From assembly GCA_902589315.1 (NCBI GenBank), contig CACISK010000003.1, positions 62,001 to 126,000 of the forward strand: a stretch of 64,000 bases of DNA, written 5' to 3'. Made by a program: the position numbers and the translations under genes. Source of the DNA: an uncultured Pelagibacteraceae bacterium (GTDB taxonomy: Bacteria; Pseudomonadota; Alphaproteobacteria; Pelagibacterales; Pelagibacteraceae). This document shows positions 1 to 11,514 of this stretch, one piece after another. The number at the start of each line of letters is the position of its first letter. The stretch's first letter is position 1. The notes beneath the pieces were generated by a model. It saw only the letters and a program-made list of their open reading frames with translations. It was not told where the DNA came from and searched no databases.

Positions 1-1199
1 TGTTCAAAGATTATGGAACTCCCCAAAAGAGACAGACAAGTGCACTTGGATCAGGGTTTATTATTGATGAAAAGGGAATTGTTATAACAAATAATCACGT
101 GATACAGGGTGCAGAAGATGTTTTTGTTAGAGTTAATGGTGAAAAAAATATAAAGGCAAAAGTAATTGGAGCTGATCCTGGTATGGATTTGGCAGTTCTT
201 CAAATAGAGTCTGATAAAAAATTTACCCCAGTTAAATTTGGAGACTCTGATACTGCAAGAATTGGTGATTGGGTTATTGCAATTGGAAATCCATTTGGCT
301 TAGGTGGAACGGTTACTGCAGGAATAATCTCTGCAAGAAACAGAAGTATCGGTCTTTCTAGATATGAAGACTACATTCAAACTGATGCATCTATAAACCA
401 AGGTAATTCAGGAGGTCCGTTGTTTAATATGGACGGAGATGTAGTTGGAATTAATACAGCAATATTGGGTCAATCAGGTTCAATTGGAATTGGTTTTGCA
501 ATTCCTTCTAATAGTGCGCAAAAGGTAATTAGTCAATTAATTGAATTTGGTGAAACTAAAAGAGGATGGCTAGGTGTTAGAATTCAAACAGTCACAAAAG
601 ATATCGCAGATGTTGAAAAATTAGATGAACCAAGAGGAGCACTAGTTGCTAGTGTAGCTGAAAACAGTCCATCAGATAAGGGAGGAATTAAAGCTGGAGA
701 CATAATTTTAGAATTTGATGGCAAAAAAATTAATGAAATGAGTGAGCTTCCGAGAATAGTTGCAGAAACTGAAGTTGGAAAAAAAGTAAAACTTAAAGTA
801 TGGAGAAATAAACGTGAAATCACAAAAGAAATTATACTTGGAAGACTAGAAACATCTGAAGATTTTAAGTCTCAAGGTTTAGTGACTGAAAAACCTAAAG
901 AAGATGCAATAGAAGGATTGAAAATAAAAGTAAGATTGCTAAATAAAGACGATATTAAAGAAAGAAATTTACCAAAAAATACAACAGGATTAGTTATCAC
1001 TGAGATTGATAAAGATAGCCCAGTTAATTATCTTCAAGTAAATAATATTATTGTTGAAGCACAAAAGAAAAAAATCAATACCATTGGAGATTTAGATAAC
1101 ATTGTAAAATTAGCTTTAAAAAGCAATGATAAAAGTTTACTTATCGCAATTTATAATAACAATAACCAAAGAAGATATATTGGTGTTAAACTAAATTAA
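1..1199 (+). CDS. degP: DegP/HtrA-family periplasmic serine protease (5' end outside window)
   Basis: The reading frame is already open at base 3, so the start and signal peptide lie upstream of the window. The trypsin-like catalytic triad is visible: His in TNNHVI (codon 96-98), Asp in GMDLAVL (codon 186-188) and Ser in QGNSGGP (codon 408-410). Two PDZ-like segments follow, the first beginning near GWLGVRI, the second in the last ~90 residues and more diverged. Family members degrade or chaperone misfolded envelope proteins in the periplasm. The stop overlaps the miaA start by one base, so the two are probably co-transcribed. An internal GTG at 99 is not the true start, because the catalytic His lies before it. 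Confidence 0.95.
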   Translation, partial: FKDYGTPQKRQTSALGSGFIIDEKGIVITNNHVIQGAEDVFVRVNGEKNIKAKVIGADPGMDLAVLQIESDKKFTPVKFGDSDTARIGDWVIAIGNPFGLGGTVTAGIISARNRSIGLSRYEDYIQTDASINQGNSGGPLFNMDGDVVGINTAILGQSGSIGIGFAIPSNSAQKVISQLIEFGETKRGWLGVRIQTVTKDIADVEKLDEPRGALVASVAENSPSDKGGIKAGDIILEFDGKKINEMSELPRIVAETEVGKKVKLKVWRNKREITKEIILGRLETSEDFKSQGLVTEKPKEDAIEGLKIKVRLLNKDDIKERNLPKNTTGLVITEIDKDSPVNYLQVNNIIVEAQKKKINTIGDLDNIVKLALKSNDKSLLIAIYNNNNQRRYIGVKLN

Positions 1200-2119
1200 T
1201 GGACCTAAAGTCCAAAATAATACTTATTTCAGGACCAACAGCATCTGGAAAATCAAAATTTGCTATTCAGCTTGCAAAAAAAATTAATGGTGAAGTAATA
1301 AATGCAGATAGTATGCAAATATTTAAAGAATTAAAAATTCTTACGGCAAGACCTCAGCAAGATGATTTAAAAAATATAAAACATCATTTATATGGATTTA
1401 AAAGTGTAAAAAATAATTATTCCACTGGAAATTGGCTTAAGGATGCCAAGAAAAAAATTAATAATGTTAAGAAAAAGAAAAAAATTCCAATTCTTGTTGG
1501 TGGTACAGGTTTATATTTTAAAGCACTTATCGATGGTATTGTAAAAATTCCTGATATTCCACTAACTATTCGAAATAGAATAAGAAAAAGACAGTCAAAA
1601 ATAGGACAAATTAAATTTTATTCTGAACTTATTAAGCTAGACCCACTTTGCAAAAAAAAAATTAACAAAAATGATTCTCAAAGATCAATTAGAGCTTATG
1701 AAGTAAAAAAGTTTACAAATAAATCTTTGTTTGATTGGTATAGTGAAACATACTCTGATTTTAATCACGATAGCTTTATAAAGTTACATATCGATTATCC
1801 TAGAGAGAAGTTAATAGAAAGAATTTCTATAAGAACAAATGAAATGTTAAGAGATGGGGCAATAAAAGAGGCTAAAATGTTTTATAAATTAAGAGTAAAG
1901 AAAGATTTATCATCTAATAAAGTTATTGGCCTAAATGAGATTAAAGAATATCTCGACAGAAGAATAGAGCTTAGTGAACTGAAAGAAAAAATATCAATAA
2001 AAACAAGGCAATATGCCAAGAGGCAGTCTACTTGGGCAAGAGGACAAATGTCTGATTGGAAAAAAATAAAATTTAATACTCTTGAATCATTTTTAAAAAA
2101 AATTACTAAATCAGCATAG
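1199..2119 (+). CDS. miaA: tRNA dimethylallyltransferase MiaA
   Basis: MiaA transfers a dimethylallyl group to A37 of tRNAs that read UNN codons. The 306-residue product has the family length, the P-loop GPTASGKS at residues 12-19, the NADSMQIF substrate motif near residue 35 and the GGTGLYFKALIDG segment near residue 100. The C-terminal part contains the RQYAKRQ-TW segment typical of the family. The start is fixed by the one-base stop/start overlap with degP (TAATG), which implies translational coupling. A short gap separates it from ilvI, which seems to have its own promoter. Confidence 0.97.
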   Translation: MDLKSKIILISGPTASGKSKFAIQLAKKINGEVINADSMQIFKELKILTARPQQDDLKNIKHHLYGFKSVKNNYSTGNWLKDAKKKINNVKKKKKIPILVGGTGLYFKALIDGIVKIPDIPLTIRNRIRKRQSKIGQIKFYSELIKLDPLCKKKINKNDSQRSIRAYEVKKFTNKSLFDWYSETYSDFNHDSFIKLHIDYPREKLIERISIRTNEMLRDGAIKEAKMFYKLRVKKDLSSNKVIGLNEIKEYLDRRIELSELKEKISIKTRQYAKRQSTWARGQMSDWKKIKFNTLESFLKKITKSA

Positions 2120-2124
2120 ATTGC

Positions 2125-2154
2125 TTGACCTATTAGCACAACTTCAGCTAGATT
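2125..2154 (+). promoter_or_regulatory. Putative sigma70 promoter of ilvI, leaderless start
   Basis: A TTGACC hexamer (2125-2130) and a TAGATT hexamer (2149-2154) are separated by 18 bases. With normal spacing, transcription would start at 2161, which is the A of the ilvI ATG. No Shine-Dalgarno sequence precedes the ATG. Prediction by eye only. Confidence 0.5.
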
Positions 2155-2160
2155 GTCTAA

Positions 2161-3927
2161 ATGTCAAAATTATACTCAGGCGCTGAAATTGTATTTAAGT
2201 GTATGAAAGATCAAAATGTTGATCATATTTTTGGTTATCCAGGAGGCGCAGTACTACCAATTTATGACGAATTACAAAATTTTAAATCAATTAAACATGT
2301 TTTGGTTAGACACGAACAAGGTGCCGGTCATGCAGCAGAAGGATATGCAAGATCATCAGGTAAACCTGGTGTTATTTTAGTAACTTCAGGTCCAGGTGCA
2401 ACAAATGTAGTTACAGCTTTGACCGATGCATATATGGATTCAATTCCATTAGTTTGTATTTCAGGACAGGTTCCTACTCATTTAATTGGTACAGATGCAT
2501 TTCAAGAATGTGATACAACTGGAATAACTAGACCTTGCACTAAACATAATTGGTTAGTCAAAGATATAAATGATTTAGCTAGTACAATACATAAAGCATT
2601 TGAAGTAGCAACTACTGGTAGACCAGGACCAGTTTTAGTAGATATACCAAAAGATATTCAATTTCAAAAAACAAAATATAAAAAACCCAAAAAAGAAAAA
2701 AAATTAAATGGTAAATCTCATAATCATTTTAATCAAAATAGTATTGATCACTTAATTGATTTAATGAGCAAATCTTCAAAACCTATTTTTTATACAGGTG
2801 GTGGAGTTATTAATTCTGGACCTAAGGCTAGTGAACTTTTAAGAGAACTTGTTTATGCAACAGGTTTTCCTATTACATCAACTTTGCAGGGTTTAGGATC
2901 GTTTCCAGGTGACGATAATCAATTTTTGGGAATGTTGGGTATGCATGGCACATATGAAGCAAATAACGCAATGCACGACTGTGATTTAATGATTAATATT
3001 GGTGCACGTTTCGACGATAGGATAACAGGAAAAATTGATGAATTTTCTCCAAAATCAAAAAAGGTTCATATTGATATAGATCCATCATCTATTAATAAAA
3101 ATGTTAAAGTTGATTTAGCTATTGTAGGAGACGTAAAAACTGTTCTTTCATCTACTTTAAAAAGTTTAAAACAAAAAAAATCAAAATTTTTAAAATCAAA
3201 TAAACAAAAGACATCAAAGTGGTGGGAAAAAATTCAAAAGTGGAGGTCGGTTAGGTCTTTAGATTATATCGGAAGCGAAGAAACTATAAAACCTCAGTAT
3301 GCGATTGAAAGATTGTATGAATTAACTAAAGATAAAGATTCTTATATTACAACTGAGGTAGGACAGCATCAGATGTGGGCTGCACAACATTATAAATTTA
3401 ACAAACCAAATCGTTGGATGACATCTGGTGGTTTAGGTACTATGGGATATGGTTTACCAGCAGCAGTGGGTGTTCAAGTCGCTCATCCAAAAAAATTAGT
3501 TATCGATATTGCAGGAGAGGCTTCAGTATTAATGACAATTCAAGAAATGTCTACAGCTGTACAATACAACCTTCCAATTAAAATATTTATATTAAATAAT
3601 CAATACATGGGTATGGTTAGACAATGGCAAGAACTTTTACACGATAAAAACTATTCAGAAAGTTATACTGCCGCTCTACCAGATTTTGTCAAATTGGCAG
3701 AAGCATATAACTGCGTAGGTATAAGAGCAAAAACACCAGAAGAGTTAGACGACAAAATTATTGAAATGTTGAATACAGATAGACCTGTAATATTTGATTG
3801 TATGGTAGATAAAGTAGAAAATTGTTTTCCAATGATACCATCAGGAAAGCCTCATAATCAGATGATTTTAGGGCCCAAAGATCAAGAAAATAAGAAGATT
3901 ACTGGTAAAGGTAAGTCCTTAGTTTAA
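2161..3927 (+). CDS. ilvI: Acetolactate synthase large (catalytic) subunit
   Basis: This thiamine-diphosphate enzyme condenses two pyruvates to acetolactate, or pyruvate with 2-oxobutyrate, in isoleucine and valine synthesis. The 588-residue protein shows the N-terminal TPP domain with the catalytic-Glu segment RHEQGAGHAAEGYAR, the central FAD-binding-like domain, and the C-terminal TPP domain with TSGGLGTMGYGLPAA. The usual metal-binding GD(G/A)S position reads GEAS here, so Glu replaces Asp, while the downstream NNQYMGMVRQWQ segment is intact. It overlaps ilvH by one base. The upstream gap carries a promoter-like sequence that would make the mRNA leaderless. Confidence 0.97.
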   Translation: MSKLYSGAEIVFKCMKDQNVDHIFGYPGGAVLPIYDELQNFKSIKHVLVRHEQGAGHAAEGYARSSGKPGVILVTSGPGATNVVTALTDAYMDSIPLVCISGQVPTHLIGTDAFQECDTTGITRPCTKHNWLVKDINDLASTIHKAFEVATTGRPGPVLVDIPKDIQFQKTKYKKPKKEKKLNGKSHNHFNQNSIDHLIDLMSKSSKPIFYTGGGVINSGPKASELLRELVYATGFPITSTLQGLGSFPGDDNQFLGMLGMHGTYEANNAMHDCDLMINIGARFDDRITGKIDEFSPKSKKVHIDIDPSSINKNVKVDLAIVGDVKTVLSSTLKSLKQKKSKFLKSNKQKTSKWWEKIQKWRSVRSLDYIGSEETIKPQYAIERLYELTKDKDSYITTEVGQHQMWAAQHYKFNKPNRWMTSGGLGTMGYGLPAAVGVQVAHPKKLVIDIAGEASVLMTIQEMSTAVQYNLPIKIFILNNQYMGMVRQWQELLHDKNYSESYTAALPDFVKLAEAYNCVGIRAKTPEELDDKIIEMLNTDRPVIFDCMVDKVENCFPMIPSGKPHNQMILGPKDQENKKITGKGKSLV

Positions 3928-4475
3928 TGTCTAATTCAAAATCAGCGTATAGTTTTTCAAATAAAAAAGAGAAATTTGATACACATATAATAGTCGTTTG
4001 GGTAGATAATGAAGCTGGTGTATTAGCTAGGGTAGTCGGATTATTTTCTGGTAGAGGTTATAATATTGAATCATTGGCGGTCGCTCAAGTTGATGAAAAG
4101 TTAAAGATATCAAGGATAACAATTGTAACTACTGGAACACCACAAGTTGTTAATCAAATTAAACTTCAATTAAGAAAACTTGTACCCGTTCATAAAGTTG
4201 CAGATTTTAAAAGAGAAGATAAAGCAGTCATATTTAAGGAGATGGCATTATTCAAAATTGTTGGTCCAAATAATAAATTAGAAAGTGCATTGAAAGCTTG
4301 TAAAAAATATAATCCTGTATTACTAGACAAAACAAAAAAATCGAATGTTATTCAAATAACAGCTTTAAGACGAGAAATAGACAAAATGTCAAAGGATTTA
4401 AAAAAATTTGGATTGGTGAGTGTTTCAAGAACAGGAGCCGTAGCTATGACAAGAGGTGCAGATATATTTAAATAA
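3927..4475 (+). CDS. ilvH: Acetolactate synthase small (regulatory) subunit
   Basis: This is the regulatory partner of IlvI, needed for full activity and usually for valine feedback inhibition. The 182-residue product has an N-terminal ACT domain (about residues 19-95) with the family segment DNEAGVLARVVGLFSGRGYNI, followed by the C-terminal ALS small-subunit domain (FKEMALFKI onward). An N-terminal extension of about 18 polar residues precedes the ACT domain. The ATG overlaps the last base of the ilvI stop, which suits 1:1 coupled expression of the complex. Confidence 0.96.
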   Translation: MSNSKSAYSFSNKKEKFDTHIIVVWVDNEAGVLARVVGLFSGRGYNIESLAVAQVDEKLKISRITIVTTGTPQVVNQIKLQLRKLVPVHKVADFKREDKAVIFKEMALFKIVGPNNKLESALKACKKYNPVLLDKTKKSNVIQITALRREIDKMSKDLKKFGLVSVSRTGAVAMTRGADIFK

Positions 4476-4481
4476 TTAATT

Positions 4482-5515
<1,034 letters not shown>

Positions 5516-5567
5516 GTTGATGACAAAATTGGGTTAATTCTCTCAAATTATTTTGCAATCTGAGCGA

Positions 5568-5584
5568 GAGCATGTATTATGCTC
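5568..5584 (+). repeat. Inverted repeat overlapping the leuA start region
   Basis: GAGCAT (5568-5573) and ATGCTC (5579-5584) are perfect inverted arms around the five-base loop GTATT. The repeat extends imperfectly on both sides (GCGA / CGAGC). It covers a -10-like TATTAT (5575-5580) and the upstream candidate ATG at 5579. It could be an operator or a small hairpin; function unknown. Confidence 0.4.
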
Positions 5585-5599
5585 GAGCTAAAAAAAACA

Positions 5600-7174
5600 A
5601 TGTCAGACAAAGAAAAATTATACATATTTGATACGACTATGCGTGATGGTGAACAATCGCCAGGCGCATCTATGAGTGTCGAAGAGAAAATTCAGATATC
5701 TAGAGTTTTTGATGAAATGGGAATAGATATTGTTGAAGCAGGTTTTCCAATAGCGTCACCAGGAGATTTTGAGGCAGTTTCTGAAATAAGTAAAATTATG
5801 AAAAACTCAATTCCATGTGGTCTTTCAAGAGCACTAAAAAAAGATATTGATGCATGCCATGAGTCATTGAAACATGCTCCAAGATTTAGAATTCATACTT
5901 TTATTTCTACAAGTCCTTTACATATGAAACACAAACTTGAAATGACAAATGATCAAGTTCTAGATGCAATAAAAGAAAGTGTTACATATGCAAGAAACTT
6001 TACTGATGATGTTGAATGGTCGTGCGAAGATGGAACAAGAACGGACATGGATTTTATGTGTAAAACTGTTGAACTTGCAATTAAATGTGGAGCTAAAACA
6101 ATTAATATTCCAGATACAGTTGGCTATTCTATTCCTGAGGAATTTGCAAAAACAATTAAACACTTAAAAAATAATGTTCCAAATATTGATAAAGCAATAT
6201 TATCTGCACACTGCCACAATGATCTTGGCTTAGCAGTAGCAAATGCATTGGCTGGAGTTTCAGAGGGTGTAAGACAAATAGAGTGTACAATTAATGGAAT
6301 AGGTGAAAGAGCAGGAAATGCTGCATTAGAAGAAGTAGTTATGGCAATTAAAACTAGAAACGATTTGATGCCTTACAATACAGGAATTAAAACAGAATTA
6401 ATAAGTAAAGCCTCCAAAATAGTTTCAAACGCAACCGGTTTCCCAGTTCAATTTAATAAAGCAATAGTTGGAAAAAACGCTTTTGCACATGAGTCGGGAA
6501 TTCATCAGGATGGAATGCTAAAAAATAGAGAAACTTATGAAATTATGACTCCAGAGAGTGTTGGAGTAAAGAAAACATCTTTAGTAATGGGTAAACATTC
6601 AGGACGGCATGCTTTTAAAGATAAATTATCTGATTTAGGCTATTCAGATATTACAGACGATATTATCCAAGCTGCATTTGGTAAATTTAAAGTTTTAGCT
6701 GATAAAAAAAAGCATATATATGACGAGGATATAGTTGCGCTAGTTGATGATAGCTTAATTGTAGATAATAAAATAAATGCGATTAATTTAAAATCTTTAA
6801 AAGTTTTTGCTGGCACAGGAGAACCACAAAAAGCCGAAATGACATTAGATGTATATGGTGATATTAAAAATACTACAGAAACAGGGGATGGACCGGTTGA
6901 TGCGATATTTAAATGTATAAAAAAATTATTTCCTCACGATGTAAAATTATCTCTTTATCAAGTACACGCAGTAACAGAAGGTACAGATGCTCAAGCGACA
7001 GTTAGTGTAAAAATTGAAGAAAATGATAGGACTACAGTAGGTCAATCAGCTGACACAGATACTTTAGTTGCATCAGCAAACGCATATTTAAATGCATTGA
7101 ATAAAATGCTTATAAAACGTGAGAAAAAAGCGCCATCTCAAAATATTAAACATCAAAAAGTGAAAGGAATATAA
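5600..7174 (+). CDS. leuA: 2-isopropylmalate synthase
   Basis: LeuA condenses acetyl-CoA with 2-oxoisovalerate, the first committed step of leucine synthesis. The N-terminal TIM barrel has the family signatures FDTTMRDGEQSPG and the metal-binding HCHNDLGLAVANAL. The C-terminal ~150 residues form the regulatory dimer domain (LKVFAGTGEPQKAEMTLDVYG region), expected to sense leucine. I chose the ATG at 5600 because it puts MSDKEKLYIFDTT at the N-terminus, as in relatives. An in-frame ATG at 5579 would add seven residues but falls inside a -10-like sequence and an inverted repeat. Only four bases separate leuA from mreB. Confidence 0.95.
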   Translation: MSDKEKLYIFDTTMRDGEQSPGASMSVEEKIQISRVFDEMGIDIVEAGFPIASPGDFEAVSEISKIMKNSIPCGLSRALKKDIDACHESLKHAPRFRIHTFISTSPLHMKHKLEMTNDQVLDAIKESVTYARNFTDDVEWSCEDGTRTDMDFMCKTVELAIKCGAKTINIPDTVGYSIPEEFAKTIKHLKNNVPNIDKAILSAHCHNDLGLAVANALAGVSEGVRQIECTINGIGERAGNAALEEVVMAIKTRNDLMPYNTGIKTELISKASKIVSNATGFPVQFNKAIVGKNAFAHESGIHQDGMLKNRETYEIMTPESVGVKKTSLVMGKHSGRHAFKDKLSDLGYSDITDDIIQAAFGKFKVLADKKKHIYDEDIVALVDDSLIVDNKINAINLKSLKVFAGTGEPQKAEMTLDVYGDIKNTTETGDGPVDAIFKCIKKLFPHDVKLSLYQVHAVTEGTDAQATVSVKIEENDRTTVGQSADTDTLVASANAYLNALNKMLIKREKKAPSQNIKHQKVKGI

Positions 7175-7178
7175 TTAA

Positions 7179-8210
<1,032 letters not shown>

Positions 8211-8215
8211 ATATT

Positions 8216-9052
8216 ATGTCAACAGAATCGAGTAGAGATGATTTTATTATAGCTATTCGTTCAGCATTTCTAAAAAAAGGAAATAGACAAAAATTTTCTT
8301 TATTCACTCTACTAATAATATCTATTTTAGTCTTATCATTAGAGTATTTTAAAACTGGTCCAGTTAATCAATTTAGGTCAATTACAAAAGATATTATATT
8401 TAGAGGATCTTATGTTGTATCTAGCCCATTTAAATATGTAAAAGACAAATATTATCTGTTCCAAGATCATATGAGTATGTATGAAGAGTTTTCAGTTTTA
8501 AGAGATAAAGACCTAGATCTTAATTCGCTTAGAAAAGAAGTTGATTTTTATAAATCAGAAAATGCTCTATTAAAAAAATTGATAGAGGAAAGAGACCTTT
8601 TTTCTAAAGAATATATGTTAACTAAAATTTTATTAGACAAACAAAGTCCGTATTTAAAGTCTTTAATAATTAACAAAGGTCAAAAAAATGGAGTTAAATT
8701 AGGATCAGCTGTTAAAGATCGATTATATTACATTGGAAAGGTTGTAAATGTTAACTTTTTGAGTTCTAGAGTATTGCTGGCTAATGATCTTAATAGCAAA
8801 ATCCCTATCATTATTGAGCCAAGTGGTATCAATGCAATACTGTCAGGAAACGGAAACGATGAATACGCTGAATTGGAATATCTACCGAAAAATAATGAGA
8901 TAAAAGAGAATGAAATTGTATATACGTCAGGTTCGGATGGCACTATTCCTGCATCAATTCCCGTTGGAAAAATAATAATTCAAGATAATAAAAAATATGT
9001 GAAATTTTACAGTAACTTAAATCAACTAAATTATGTACAGGTAAATAAGTAA
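8216..9052 (+). CDS. mreC: Rod-shape-determining protein MreC
   Basis: MreC is a periplasmic scaffold that links MreB and MreD with PBP2 and RodA. The 278-residue protein has one N-terminal membrane segment (about residues 26-44, FTLLIISILVLSLEYF), then a helical coiled-coil stretch (about 85-125), then the beta-barrel MreC core with the NKGQKNGVKLGSAV segment. It begins six bases after mreB and is followed by mreD after one base. Confidence 0.93.
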   Translation: MSTESSRDDFIIAIRSAFLKKGNRQKFSLFTLLIISILVLSLEYFKTGPVNQFRSITKDIIFRGSYVVSSPFKYVKDKYYLFQDHMSMYEEFSVLRDKDLDLNSLRKEVDFYKSENALLKKLIEERDLFSKEYMLTKILLDKQSPYLKSLIINKGQKNGVKLGSAVKDRLYYIGKVVNVNFLSSRVLLANDLNSKIPIIIEPSGINAILSGNGNDEYAELEYLPKNNEIKENEIVYTSGSDGTIPASIPVGKIIIQDNKKYVKFYSNLNQLNYVQVNK

Positions 9053-9053
9053 G

Positions 9054-9575
9054 ATGGCTAGAGGAGATATAAAAATTTATCAATTTTTACTAAATGGTTT
9101 TCCAATTATTTTATTATTTTTTTTTGCTTTTACAGGCTATTCATTTTCATTCCAGATTTTCAAAATTAATATATCTTTTAATTTTATCCACTTAATTGTT
9201 TTTTATTGGGTTTTAAGGAAACCAGAAATGCTTGGTTATGGGCTTATTTTTTTTGCAGGTGTAATTAATGATGTTGTACAAAACCTACCAATTGGAGTTT
9301 CATCAATAAATTATCTTTTACTCTGTGTAATTGCATCTTTTTTTAGGACTAGAACTTTAGTTCCCAATCTAATTTATGATTGGATACTATTCTTTATCGC
9401 AATATTAATTATTAGCTCAATTCATTTCACAGTATTAGCAATTTTCTTCGATGTAAGTATTAGTTACAGGGCTTTAATGTCAACGGCTTTTTTTTCATTT
9501 TTAATTTATCCAGCAGTGGCAAAATTATTCAATCAAATTTATTTACTAGGTTTAAAGCAAGAAAATGTTGAATAG
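9054..9575 (+). CDS. mreD: Rod-shape-determining membrane protein MreD
   Basis: The 173-residue protein is strongly hydrophobic, with about five or six predicted membrane segments and the family-like pattern GYGLIFFAGVINDVVQNLPIG in the middle. MreD is the least conserved elongasome member, so the call rests on hydrophobicity, length and position between mreC and the PBP2 gene. Its last 11 bases overlap the mrdA start. Confidence 0.9.
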   Translation: MARGDIKIYQFLLNGFPIILLFFFAFTGYSFSFQIFKINISFNFIHLIVFYWVLRKPEMLGYGLIFFAGVINDVVQNLPIGVSSINYLLLCVIASFFRTRTLVPNLIYDWILFFIAILIISSIHFTVLAIFFDVSISYRALMSTAFFSFLIYPAVAKLFNQIYLLGLKQENVE

Positions 9576-11514
9576 AGGGAGAAATATAGAGAAAGGCAGA
9601 GTTATAACAAGGAGGATGTTTATACTAGCTGCAGCAAAAATATTACTCTTTGCAGGTATTTCATCAAGATTATATAATTTACAAATTTCTGATAGAGAAA
9701 AATATGAAATTTTATCTGATAAAAATAGAATACGTGAATGGAAAACTCCTCCGCAGAGAGGAATAATTGTAGATAATTTTAATAAAGTACTAGCAAGTAA
9801 CGATAGAGTTTTTCAGTTACACTTAATATTAGATGAAATTAATGATTTTGATGTAACAATATTTAAAATTAAAAATATAATCGGATTAGATCAGTTTGAA
9901 ATTAAAAAATTATATAAAAAGAAGGAAAGATTAAAACCTTGGGATACATTGGTTGTTTCGGACAATTTAACTTGGGAACAATTCTCAAAAATTAATTTAT
10001 ATTTACATGAATTAGAGGGTGCAAAACCTGTGTTATCGACATCTAGGTTCTATCCTTATGCAAATGACTTAGTACATGTAGTTGGTTATGTTGGTGATGC
10101 TAGTCCAAAAGATCTTGAAAAATCTGAGATAAAAGAAAATTTTGTTCCAGGTCTAAAAGTAGGGAAATATGGAATAGAAAATTCTCAAGAGAAAATGTTA
10201 ATAGGTAACTACGGAATTAAAAGATATGAAGTAAATGCATCTGGTAAAAGAATAAGCCAAATAGATTATATTAAAGAAAGACAAGGTAATAAAGTTAACT
10301 TAACTATAGATATAGAAATTCAAAAATATGCCCAAGATCTGCTTAAAGGAAAAGCAGGCTCAATATGTGCAATGGACATATATACTGGTGAAGTTGTTGC
10401 AATGGCATCATCACCAACCTATGATCCAAATAAATTTACACACGGAATTAATCAAAAAGATTGGCAAGAAATCAGAAATGACCCCTTAAAACCCCTAATT
10501 AATAAGTCTATTGCAGGACTTTATTCTCCTGGTTCAACTTTTAAGCCATTAGTAGCTCTTGCTGCTCTAGAATATGGAATATTAGATCCCAATAAAACAA
10601 TAAGATGTAAAGGTCATAAGCATCCATATGAACTATACGGAGTAAAATATCATTGTTGGAAAAAAGAAGGTCACGGTTACATGAAGTTAAGAAATGCAAT
10701 CAAACAATCTTGTGATATTTACTTTTATGAAATGGCAAGATTACTAGGTGTTGATAAATTATCTATAATTGCAAAAAGATATGGGCTAGGGACTAATGTA
10801 CTCGGAGATCTTTATAACGACGAAAAAAATGGATTGGTTCCGGATACTAAATGGAAGAGACGTGCATTGGAGCAAAGTTGGTATTTAGGAGAAACTGTTA
10901 TCAATGGTATTGGGCAAGGCTATATCCAAACTACGCCACTTCAACTTTGTCTAATGACTGCACAAATTGCAAATGGAGGATACAAAATAAAGCCTCATAT
11001 TATAAAAGACAAGTCTATAAATTATAAGGGTGTAATAAGTAAAATTAAATTGGATCAATCCAACTATCCTTTGCATGAAAGGAATTATTTAGATGACATC
11101 AATGTTGAATATTATCAGAGAATGTATCACAAAAAGTCTAACATTAATTTTGTTTTAGATGCAATGTTCGGTTCTACAAATGAACAATATGGAACATCAT
11201 ACAAATCCCGTTATGACGATCCCAAATATCAATTTGCTGGTAAAACTGGAACATCACAGGTTAGAAGGATAACTGATCTTGATAGAGAACTAGATTTAGA
11301 TACTGAACAAATTGAATACAAAAAAAGAGATCATGCATTGTATGTTGCTTTTGCGCCATATAAAGATCCACGATATGCAATAAGTGTTATTATTGAACAT
11401 GGAGGTTCTGGAAGTAAAGCAGCTGCTCCACTCGCAAGTAAATTGATTAAAAGAATTATTGATAGACATAAATTAAGAGAACAATTTAATAACGGAAATA
11501 CAAGTTTAGCATAA
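9565..11514 (+). CDS. mrdA: Penicillin-binding protein 2, elongasome transpeptidase
   Basis: PBP2 cross-links peptidoglycan during side-wall growth. The 649-residue protein has one N-terminal membrane anchor (about residues 18-36), a PBP dimerisation domain containing PPQRGIIVDNF, and a C-terminal transpeptidase domain. The active-site motifs are all present: SPGSTFKP (SxxK), SCD in KQSCDIYFY, and KTGTSQ. The start at 9565 overlaps mreD by 11 bases; a later ATG (residue 18) would remove the basic residues before the anchor and is less likely. Confidence 0.96.
   Translation: MLNRGRNIEKGRVITRRMFILAAAKILLFAGISSRLYNLQISDREKYEILSDKNRIREWKTPPQRGIIVDNFNKVLASNDRVFQLHLILDEINDFDVTIFKIKNIIGLDQFEIKKLYKKKERLKPWDTLVVSDNLTWEQFSKINLYLHELEGAKPVLSTSRFYPYANDLVHVVGYVGDASPKDLEKSEIKENFVPGLKVGKYGIENSQEKMLIGNYGIKRYEVNASGKRISQIDYIKERQGNKVNLTIDIEIQKYAQDLLKGKAGSICAMDIYTGEVVAMASSPTYDPNKFTHGINQKDWQEIRNDPLKPLINKSIAGLYSPGSTFKPLVALAALEYGILDPNKTIRCKGHKHPYELYGVKYHCWKKEGHGYMKLRNAIKQSCDIYFYEMARLLGVDKLSIIAKRYGLGTNVLGDLYNDEKNGLVPDTKWKRRALEQSWYLGETVINGIGQGYIQTTPLQLCLMTAQIANGGYKIKPHIIKDKSINYKGVISKIKLDQSNYPLHERNYLDDINVEYYQRMYHKKSNINFVLDAMFGSTNEQYGTSYKSRYDDPKYQFAGKTGTSQVRRITDLDRELDLDTEQIEYKKRDHALYVAFAPYKDPRYAISVIIEHGGSGSKAAAPLASKLIKRIIDRHKLREQFNNGNTSLA

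Noticed and set aside
584..823. Minus-strand frame inside degP
   Set aside because: It lies wholly within a gene with complete catalytic motifs and has no recognisable protein features; similar antisense frames (for example at 1882-2139, 18439-18813, 41346-41687) are shadows.
5979..6167. Plus-strand frame inside leuA
   Set aside because: Out-of-frame reading of conserved LeuA sequence; no start signal or family resemblance.
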